NCBI GenBank assembly: GCA_037447655.1
Contig: JBBHKE010000308.1
Location: 1-19,507 of the forward strand
DNA from: Zygnema cylindricum
Taxonomy: Eukaryota > Streptophyta > Zygnematophyceae > Zygnematales > Zygnemataceae
DNA length: 19,507 bases
Direction: 5' to 3'
Shown here: one piece after another, positions 8,111 through 14,918 of the stretch
How the letters are laid out: every line of letters begins with the position of its first letter
Numbering within the stretch: the first letter of the stretch is position 1
Notes under the pieces: model-generated
Database searches by the model: none
The model's input: the letters and a program-made list of their open reading frames with translations, nothing else
Told to the model about the DNA's origin: nothing
Program-made: the position numbers and the translations under genes

Positions 8111-9161
8111 TGTAGAAACTAATGGTTTTATTAGTATTTTCTAGGTCTGAAAAAAAATATAGAAGTCGAGGCAGTCTATCTCTAACTTCTCTCTCCAACT
8201 CTCAAACTTGTCGCAGTCACTGAGAAATTGGAGAGGAAGCTAGAGCCATGGCTACCTTGGCTATCCTGAGGTTTACGGGAATTTTATATTAGGGTTTATT
8301 TAATTAATTAAAAGGTATGTGCCGGCGGCAGGATTTGATCCTTGTACCTACCGGCCGTCAGACAGGAATTAGCCGGTAGCCTTAGCCGTTAAGTCTAGCG
8401 GTAGTGTTACGTAGCATATAGTTTGATAGTTATTTAAATATGTATACGTGCGATAAACCATTTAACTAAAATGAATTACGGGACACATAGATCCAGTAAT
8501 ATATAAATGTACGACTTATGGTACGGACACAAATTAGTACCCGCGCATTTGTTTCGTAAATGAAACAAATACCGCGCATGTATTTATTACGGCTACGATT
8601 AAAGCCGAATTTAATCGGACGGCCGGGATTAGCGCCGAGATCGCGGAGGAAGATTTCGGCGGTTTGTGGCCATCGCCACATCGGATGACGCGTGGCAAAA
8701 TTCCGTTGGATTGTGGAATCTCCGGAGATTATGGCACCGAATCCGGATTAGACATGTGTCGACATTTTGGCCATGTCGTACAATGTCCGTACATAAAGTA
8801 CACCGGCAGCTGTACTTTTGCGTACGGAACTCAATTATGATTGGTTCCGTACATCAGTAGATAGAGTCTGTGAGAGAGATAGGACTTAGAAAAATTAGAA
8901 GATAGGACCCCCTCTCCCAGAGAGCTTCTGTACAAAAGGTCAACTTTGACCCTCCATAACTTACTGCTCAGGGGAGCAAATTCAGAGATTCTTTTTGCTA
9001 TCGACTCAAGGGAGTCTTGTCTTCACAGGGGTGAAGTTGGTCAGAGTTTTTGTCTGCCAGGGTGGCAGTTATTTTTGCTTAAACACAAAGGGGTCAGGAT
9101 TATCCTAGAGGCTTCTTGGAAGCTGTCCACTCTGAGGACTTATGGAGGTCTCAGAGTTTCA
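8111..9161 (+). repeat. Element A 3' LTR
   Basis: Starts TGTAGAAACTAATGG, ends CAGAGTTTCA and is followed by GACAC. Compared with the 5' LTR it has about 20 differences, including single-base insertions (extra C near 8540, extra A near 9033). Several are clustered in the last 60-70 bases. It repeats the W-box pair (8938-8951) and the ATTTGTTTC hairpin (8547-8570). Confidence 0.95.
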
Positions 9162-9166
9162 GACAC
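9162..9166. repeat. Target-site duplication of element A, right copy
   Basis: GACAC is identical to 2703-2707. It is followed by GTGGAGTGATAACATTGG, which continues the interrupted LTR of element B and matches 12376 onward. Confidence 0.95.
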
Positions 9167-9782
9167 GTGGAGTGATAACATTGGATTACGCGAATTCCGG
9201 AGATTACAGGAACTAATCTTGATTTGACACGTGTCGACATTTTGGCCATGTCATACAATGGTCGAACACAAAAGACAACGGCACCTGTACTTTTCTGTAC
9301 AACACAGTAATTTGATTGGTGCCGTACTTCAATAGATAGAGTTTAGAGGGGGAATAGGACTTAGAAAATTTTGGGTAGGTAGTTGCCTCTCCCAGAGAGC
9401 ACCCTCTATAAATGGCAAATTTTGGCCAGCCATAATTATCAATATACTTGACCATTTTCAGTGATTCTTTTTGCTGCAGACTCAGGGGAGTCCATGCTAC
9501 ACAAGCGTGTAGTCGGTCAAAGGTTTTGTCTGCCAGGGTGGCTCTATTTCTAAAGGAAAGTCAAAGTGGGTGAATGTGTCCAAATCTTATATTCTAACTT
9601 TGCATTCTGTGGTGGAACAGAGCACACAGAAAGTGTTATTTCACAGGGGTGAATCTATATTGGGGTTCTGACTGTCAAAGGGTCAGTCATTTGGGTATAT
9701 ACCAAGTTTGGAGTCGGCACTATCTAGATTAGCTTCTTTGGATCTACCTACTCTGAGGGCCAATGGAGGTCTCACAGTTTCA
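9167..9782 (+). repeat. Element B 5' LTR, right part
   Basis: Continues the LTR broken at 2707. It has a 10-bp palindrome GACACGTGTC (9226-9235, G-box core CACGTG), the CCTCTCCC block and a good TATA box (9407-9413), and ends CACAGTTTCA. The part up to about 9490 aligns with 12376-12700 at roughly 7% difference. Beyond that the 3' LTR carries a different sequence, like LTR C. Confidence 0.88.
9407..9413 (+). promoter_or_regulatory. TATA box in 5' LTR of element B
   Basis: TATAAAT lies in CCCTCTATAAATGG, at the same place as TATAAAT in the 3' LTR (12620-12626) and TATATAATA in LTR C (1172-1180). It marks the likely U3/R border, with transcription expected about 30 bases downstream. Confidence 0.7.
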
Positions 9783-9783
9783 T

Positions 9784-9797
9784 GTTATGGGCCCACC
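9784..9797 (+). promoter_or_regulatory. Primer-binding site, half-tRNA (initiator Met) type, element B
   Basis: GTTATGGGCCCACC, one base after the LTR end at 9782, is identical to the site in element A. It stayed unchanged although the flanking bases differ (A before it in element A, T here). This supports functional conservation of complementarity to the initiator tRNA anticodon arm. Confidence 0.85.
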
Positions 9798-10574
9798 ATC
9801 TAGGGTGCTTATGTTTGATGGAACAGGCTTCACTTATTGGGCATTTACAATGGAGGGATTGCTTTTCGAGAAGCACTTATGGGGAATTGTTGCGGGACAA
9901 GTGAGATGTCGACCACTTGGCTTTGGAGGAGCTTACTATGGAGAATCATCTGAGGCTGCCCAGAATATCATCCGGAGTTCAAATGCAACGGAAGGTGAAG
10001 GGAAAAACCTTTCCGTGGATGGGGAAATAGGGGAGAAGGAAAAAGGGACACTTTTGGTGAGGGGAGCTAGGCTCTCAGCTATGGTACCACATGTAGGGAT
10101 TAAAATTGAAGAAAATGACAGAAAAATATGGGAATACAAAAACACTATAGCAAAACATCTCATACTTAGATATGTGTCTAAGTCAATAGTTATCACTCTT
10201 TTAAGTCTAACCAAGTCTTCAAAGATATGGGAAGCACTAAGTCAGATTTATAAGAGTGAGACTATTCAAACGCAGCAATTAGTAAACAGGAAATAAAGGC
10301 CTATGTTTATAAAGGCGGTAGCATGATAGAGTTTTGCAATGATATTGCTGCGTTATATGTTGAGCTAGCTAGTGCGGGATATGTAGAATTTGAGGAGAGT
10401 AAGATTAATACACTACTTATGAAACTCCCGGATAAGTACGAAAACATCATTTGTCGTATGCAGACACTTGATGGTTCCTCATGGACTTGGAGCTTTACCA
10501 TGGGGATAATTCTTGTGAGGGAAAGCACTTTGGAGCTTCGTAGGGGAAGCGACAGGGTGAATGCATTTGCAGCT

Positions 10575-10739
10575 GGTGGTGATTGGCGGAAGCGTGATGA
10601 GAGGAACGGCGGTGATTGGCGGAAGCGTGATGAGAGGAACGGCGGTGATTGGCGGAAGCGTGATGAGAGGAACGGCGGTAATTGGCGGAAGCGTGATGAG
10701 AGGAACGGCCGTGATTGGCGGAAGCGTGATGAGAGGAAG
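10575..10739 (+). repeat. 33-bp coding minisatellite, 5 copies
   Basis: Five units (starts 10575, 10608, 10641, 10674, 10707) encode GGDWRKRDERN, with GGN in copy 4 and GR plus a final K in copy 5. The units differ by only one or a few bases, so the expansion is recent or homogenised. Element A has one related unit here (TDWRNKDSRK). The repeat adds strongly basic RNA-binding-like sequence just before the zinc knuckle. Confidence 0.97.
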
Positions 10740-11691
10740 AAAGACAAAGGTAAACCTTATCGGATCTTTGGTGGAAAAAGAGGGAGTGGAAAAGACACGG
10801 GAGCTTTGAAAAAAAGGGTTTGCTTCTTTTGTAGGGAACCGGGTCATTATATGGAGGAATGCCTTTGTTTGGAAAAATTTAGAAGTTGGAATGTGGATGA
10901 GGAGGACGAAGAGGAAGAGGAGAAAGAGGATGAAGAAAAATTGGAGCTTCTTCACATCGGTATAATGGGGAAGAGAGAAAAGTACACGGAAATTGCACGA
11001 AGGCAACATTGTGCTTTTGGAGGTATAAGGGAAGTAAAGAGAGAGAAGATACTTCACGGAGTTCAAAATATTGAGGATAGTTTCATAGATATTTTGGAAA
11101 CAGAAAACTGGTCGGAAAGGGAGACTTCAACGGATTCCGAGGAAAGGGGAGAATTAATTCTAGAGGGGGTTTTAAAGGATAGGGGAGAAGAGAAATATTT
11201 GATTAAAGGTTTAGGGGAGAAGAAATATTTATTGGGAATTAAAACAAAAACTGATAGCGGAAAGAAATCCATGGGAGAGAGTGAGGAAAGTTTAATTTTT
11301 GCGGGTAATGGGTTTGACATCGCTAAAAGGAGTGATGGTATTTATGAAGGTGTGCTTGTAAAAGGGTTAGCATATGGATATATGTTGCAGATTGGAGATG
11401 GGGCTGGCTGTTTAGATTGCAAGAGAGAAATCGGGTTGTGTGTGGATGAAAAAAAGATGAGGTGGATAAAATCTTTGCTCGGGGTTATGAAAATTGCGAT
11501 GCTTGATAAAATATGTGATCAGCAAGATGGAATTTTTATTTCAGCTCATCTAATGGACCTTTTAAAATGTAAGGGTATTGTCATAAAGGTTTATAAAAAG
11601 AAAAGGAAAAGGAAAATAAAATAAAAATAAAAATTTGGGAGGGAAAATTTTGGTTTTTTTTTGTGTGTGTGAGTTGAAAGGAAAATAGACT

Positions 11692-11705
11692 AGAAATAAG
11701 TGGAG
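11692..11705 (+). promoter_or_regulatory. Polypurine tract, element B
   Basis: AGAAATAAGTGGAG lies directly before the 3' LTR and just after GACTAG, the same wording as the pol end in element A (GAC-TAG then AAAATAAGGGGAG). A T interrupts the G run found in A. The interior deletions therefore left the very end of pol and this site in place. Confidence 0.75.
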
Positions 11706-11776
11706 TGTTGATATTTGTGTATTTTCTAGGTCTGTAAATAGGATAGAAAAAGGCAGAGGCAGTCTGCCTCTAACTC

Positions 11777-11996
11777 CCCTCTCCAAGCCCCCACACTTGT
11801 TGTAGTCACTGAAGGCTGGATAGGGAGCTAGAGCCATGGCTGCCTAAGCTCTCTAGAGAAGACAGGGGGTAAATTAGGTAGACTTACCCTCTCCAAGCCC
11901 CCACACTTGTTGTAGTCACTGAAGGCTGGAAAGGGAGCAAGAGCCATGGCTGCCTAAGCTCTCTAGAGAAGACAGGGGGTAAATTAGGTAGACTTA
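11777..11996. repeat. 110-bp tandem duplication in LTR B
   Basis: Copies at 11777-11886 and 11887-11996 both run from CCCTCTCCAAGCC to GTAGACTTAC and differ at two positions I can see (GGATAGGGAGCTAG versus GGAAAGGGAGCAAG). The 5' LTR has a single copy, so the duplication arose in the 3' LTR after, or during, insertion. Confidence 0.93.
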
Positions 11997-12619
11997 CCAA
12001 AAGTAAGTTGACGGACCCAGGAATTGATCCTGGTCCCTGCCATCTGTCAATTTGCATTAGCCGTTAGCTCTAGCCGTTAAGTCTAGGAAACATATTACGA
12101 TATATTGGGTTTGACAAATATATAAATCGTTACATGTAGATTAATTCGTTTAACGGCGAATAGATACTTAGTACATAGATACAGTTTGATTTAGTACAAA
12201 GAACGGTATGGGGACAGAACGGATACCGCGCATTTGTTTCGATAGCGAAACAAATACAACGCGTCGAATTTCAGCGGCTGGGATTATAGCCGGTTTTAAT
12301 CGGACGGCCGCGATAGGCGCCACGATCACGAAAAAGGCACTTTTGGCGTTTTACAGTCTTTGCCACGTCAGATGACACGTGGCGTGATAACATTGGATTA
12401 CGGGAATTCTGGAGATTACAGGAACTAATCTTGATTTGACACGTGTCGACATTTTGACCATGTCGTACAATGGTCTTACAGAAAGTACACCCGGCACCTG
12501 TACTTTTCAGTACGACACAGTAATTTGATTGGTGCCGTACTTCAGTACATAGAGTTTAGAGGGGGAATAGGACTTAGAAAATTTTGGGTAGCTAGCTGCC
12601 TCTCCCAGAGAGCACCCTG

Positions 12620-12626
12620 TATAAAT
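12620..12626 (+). promoter_or_regulatory. TATA box in 3' LTR of element B
   Basis: TATAAAT lies in CCCTGTATAAATGG. As the last promoter before the downstream region it could start read-through transcripts to the right. The only gene on that side is on the opposite strand. Confidence 0.6.
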
Positions 12627-12840
12627 GGCAAAATTTGGCCAGCCATAACTATCAATTTACTTGACCATTTTCAGTGATTCTTTTTGCTGCAGACTCAGGG
12701 GAGTCCAGGCTGCACAGGGGTGCAGTCAAATTGTCAGTTTGCCTTCTTGGGCAGAAGTGGTCGTGGCTTAAAGTGGGTTAGTTAAATACTATCTAGAGGC
12801 TTCCTGTATTCTGTAGTCCAGTGGAGGACACAGAATTGCA

Positions 12841-12998
12841 TCACACCTTTCACTCCACGGGCGAGAAAACTAACAAACCTTACCTTGTCCGCAGCAATGA
12901 AACTGCCTCCAGGAAATGCAACGAGTATCCACGAAACTGTCAGAACTCGTGAAGACAAAACACATACAAACTGTTTCTGTTACAAGTTTCCATGAAAC
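12841..12998. repeat. Segment F, right copy
   Basis: Matches 1986-2144 with about 8% differences. It follows the LTR end immediately, without the tandem array that separates LTR C from F on the left. It runs through GAAAC into TTCCCTTACATT, which may be the sequence that followed F before element B inserted. Confidence 0.85.
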
Positions 12999-13351
12999 TT
13001 CCCTTACATTATATGTAGAAACATAAAACGTTTAAACTGTTTCTGTTTTGCATGTCTTCATGAAGGTGTCCATACATGCAAAGCACGTTTTCACTGTTTT
13101 TCAGGATTTCACCACAGCCTTTACCTTTGCAAACTGGATTGTCCACCCTGGCGATTGGGCGACAGTTGATTTTCTTGTAACACGGGCGTCAAAAATGTGT
13201 CGTGTCTTTGGCAAAAAATTGTTGATGTATGGACGGTTTATCGTAAAGTAAATCTCTCAAATGGATTACGACCACTCTAAAAAAATAAAAGAATCAGAAG
13301 GTAAGGAATCACCTTAGGATACGCTGAAATAATGTAGGAATCGTGATGCAC
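12999..13351. other. Non-coding stretch with degenerate 66-bp periodicity
   Basis: AAACTGTTTCTG recurs 66 bases apart (12968 in F and 13034), and a weaker third unit follows with CACGTTTTCACTGTTTTTCAGG. One plus-strand frame starting in F (ATG near 12917) runs to 13251 with only two stops, both at about 13022-13034. Repeats of this kind can keep a frame open by chance, and I do not recognise the peptide. Nothing else is evident up to the inverted-repeat element. Confidence 0.45.
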
Positions 13352-13506
13352 TAAGGGTGTGTCCCCATGTACTTGTAACTTAGCGGACTTTCTTTGTATT
13401 TTAGCGTGGATCCGGCGGACCCGGTTTTCTAAGTGTTCCTAAGAACGTAATCGTAACTTACCTTTGTGACGATTGTATACATCGACAATACCTGTGACGG
13501 CTGTCA

Positions 13507-13587
13507 ACGTCTACAATGTGTGTTGTCGCACGTTATTTTTTGGAACTGCTTGTGACGTCGCATGTCTTACCGTCACATTGTAGACGT
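13507..13587. repeat. 14-bp stem with 53-nt loop inside the inverted-repeat element
   Basis: ACGTCTACAATGTG (13507-13520) is the exact inverse of CACATTGTAGACGT (13574-13587). Another perfect stem lies at TTTAAAACACAT/ATGTGTTTTAAA (13895-13906/13912-13923). Both are internal, as is usual for fold-back type elements. Confidence 0.85.
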
Positions 13588-13716
13588 CGCGCCTTGCAGC
13601 ATGTGGCATTTCACGGTTGAAGAAGATGCTTTCATGTTTGCATTCGCGTCGCCTGTCCGATCGACGTGAAATGGCATTAGAAATTTTGAGACCCCTGCAA
13701 AAAAAAAAATCCGTGC

Positions 13717-13818
13717 TGAACGAAAACGGACAAAACCAAACAAATTGTGTACTTTTCTTCGTCGTATTGAACGCAAACGGACAAAACATAGCGAATTCTG
13801 TACTTTTCTTTGTTCTTG
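13717..13818. repeat. 51-bp direct repeat (2 copies)
   Basis: Units begin TGAACG at 13717 and 13768 and share AAACGGACAAAAC and TGTACTTTTCTT. At 51 bp the unit keeps frame (17 codons), so short open frames on both strands look repetitive. I see no evidence that they are translated. Confidence 0.75.
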
Positions 13819-14133
13819 GAAATCATATGAAAATTTTCGAAAATTACCGCCCTTGCGAATATATGTTCCGATTTGTTTATCGAAAATACCTAGTTTTAAA
13901 ACACATCGCGCATGTGTTTTAAACATATGTTTGAAGATGACGTTTTTTGTCGTGGAAGTGGGTCGAAAAACACAAGACGACAAATTTTCGTACATCCTAA
14001 GTTTGAGGATGACTCAAATTGTACTCTACAAATTTGCGATTTCTTTGTACGGTTGCAACTTAGGCAGTACGGCGCTAAGTTTTACAGGAAAACGACAGAT
14101 AAAAACCCTTATGCACATGGGGACATACCCTTA

Positions 14134-14918
14134 GTAAAAAAGGAACTCATCCAAAGCACCTCTCAAACAACCAAATACCTAAACCTCCGCAGCAATAATG
14201 TCATCCATAGCATCGCGGTGTGCACAATGCATTCAGCAGGGTCACACCCAGCTACTCGAACATGTCGAGCCACAATGACAGCAACTGAGGGAGGCTCCAC
14301 CAAGGCAATTGTATTATCCTTGTCGTTGCATGCCAAGCGCCACACAATTTTTATAGATACTAGTGAATACACATACTATTTTGTGCTGTGCATAGGAAAG
14401 AGAACGTTCTGAGTAGAACTTTATTCAACTGAAATACGAAAACTTGTAAACTCTACACTATAACTAATGACCAAATGTGTCTTCAATATTTTCCGATATG
14501 ACTTAAGAACCGCGTCTTGAGAGAAGCATAACTTGAGTTTCCACGTCCCAAGCAAAACAGAGAACCAAAGACCAGTCAACACTCGAAGCCCGACACTTGG
14601 GTAGAAACCAAAGACTTTGATTTCTTGTCATTTTTATTTTTTTTAAAGAGTTTCTTTTTAACACTGGGATAAAACTATCCATCATTGCAATTCTGAAACT
14701 AGTTCTACTCTACCTCTCAAACCTGTCATTATCTCCCTGATAGCCGACAGTTTCAGGCAACTATACGGAGAATCATTTCTAAGATTAACAACACTAATTT
14801 GTTCTGTTTTTTTGCCCAAAACCATATTACAATTAATAACACCGATATAAACAACACGCTAATAATTTCTTAGCTCGAATAAAGATTCACAGTGTACTCT
14901 TCTATGCCTAATCTTCGG
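14134..14918. other. Downstream region and likely 3' UTR of the DML1-like gene
   Basis: The right part should hold the 3' UTR of the minus-strand gene that ends at 14919. AATAAA signals on the minus strand lie at 14633-14638 and 14420-14425. A minus-strand open stretch at 14163-14372 encodes an unrecognised 69-residue peptide with VEPPSVAVIVARHVRVAGCD. It could be the last exon of another gene cut by the inverted-repeat element, or chance. Confidence 0.4.
14420..14425 (-). terminator. Candidate polyadenylation signal AATAAA (minus strand)
   Basis: TTTATT on the plus strand reads AATAAA on the minus strand, about 490 bases after the DML1-like stop codon. A nearer AATAAA in an A/T-rich tract at 14633-14638 is an alternative. 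Plant genes use loose signals, so this is tentative. Confidence 0.35.

Larger units (their letters stand above)
2708..9161 (+). mobile_element. Full-length Ty1/copia retrotransposon A (6454 bp, coding region broken)
   Basis: The element has LTRs of 1050 and 1051 bp (TG...CA), a half-tRNA primer-binding site, gag, then protease, integrase, RT and RNase H in the copia order, a purine tract AAAATAAGGGGAG and 5-bp target duplications. Gag and pol form one frame separated only by damage: stops at 4887, 5088, 5262, 5932, 5938, 6610, 6976 and 7939, plus one frameshift in an A run at 5461-5467. The LTRs differ at roughly 2% of positions, so the insertion is younger than element B, in whose LTR it sits. 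This copy cannot encode a working polyprotein. Confidence 0.96.
9763..11624 (+). pseudogene. gag: Element B gag with fused pol remnants (one frameshift)
   Basis: From ATG 9763 (in the LTR) or ATG 9788 (in the primer-binding site) the frame begins like Gag of A (VMGPPSRV then FDGTGFTYW). It breaks at about 10280-10296 by loss of one base and continues at 10297-11624. It then shows the YKGGSMIEFCND block, five 11-residue basic repeats, and a zinc knuckle CFFCREPGHYMEEC (10821-10862). An acidic stretch and ARRQHCAFGG follow, the last matching the end of Gag in A. After that come only scraps of pol: GEKKYLLGIKTKT (compare GEAKYILGIQVER of A), GYMLQIGDGAGC and MRWIKSLLG (compare GYVLYVGDGACC and LMWVKSLLG), DKICDQQDGIFIS and HLMDLLKCK. 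Protease, integrase and most of RT are deleted, yet the frame stays open for 433 codons after the shift. It may have served as a Gag-only element before the shift. Confidence 0.85.
2145..12840 (+). mobile_element. Copia-type LTR retrotransposon B (non-autonomous, with element A nested in its 5' LTR)
   Basis: The 5' LTR begins TGTTGATATTTG at 2145, is interrupted by element A (2708-9161, with the GACAC duplication) and ends TTTCA at 9782. The 3' LTR begins with the same TGTTGATATTTG at 11706 and ends TTGCA at 12840. The 1.9-kb interior holds a primer-binding site (9784-9797), gag with a zinc knuckle, scraps of reverse transcriptase and RNase H, and a purine tract (11692-11705). It lacks protease, integrase and the YVDD motif, so it could only move with enzymes supplied in trans. 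The expected GAAAC duplication is present at the left but not directly after the 3' LTR. Confidence 0.85.
11706..12840 (+). repeat. Element B 3' LTR (chimeric, with internal duplication)
   Basis: The left part matches 2145-2707 closely. The middle (12376 to about 12700) matches 9167-9490 less well. From about 12700 to the end it departs from B's own 5' LTR and follows LTR C (1255-1396), sharing CTGTCAGTTTGCCTTCTTGG and ACTATCTAGAGGC. It contains a 110-bp tandem duplication, the ATTTGTTTCG hairpin (12232-12255), G-box palindrome GACACGTGTC (12438-12447) and TATA box (12620-12626). It ends GAATTGCA, next to segment F. Confidence 0.85.
13354..14131. mobile_element. Non-autonomous terminal-inverted-repeat DNA element, 778 bp
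   Basis: AGGGTGTGTCCCCATGT at the left end is the inverse of ACATGGGGACATACCCT at the right end, with one mismatch. Inner words AACTTAGCG (13377-13385) and CGCTAAGTT (14073-14081) are also inverted. Both ends are flanked by TA (13352-13353 and 14132-14133), the target duplication of Tc1/mariner-type elements. No transposase frame is visible, so it is MITE-like. The superfamily is inferred from TA alone. The surrounding C..G extends the symmetry, so other boundaries are possible. Confidence 0.7.

Noticed and set aside
10307-11066. Long minus-strand open frames opposite gag of element B
   Set aside because: They arise from the in-frame 33-bp repeat and purine-rich gag codons. Their protein is repetitive and matches nothing, while the plus frame has clear Gag motifs.
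13617-14412. Overlapping plus and minus frames of 90-166 codons in and beside the inverted-repeat element
   Set aside because: They overlap in several frames, contain the 51-bp repeat and cross the element boundary. No transposase motif is visible.
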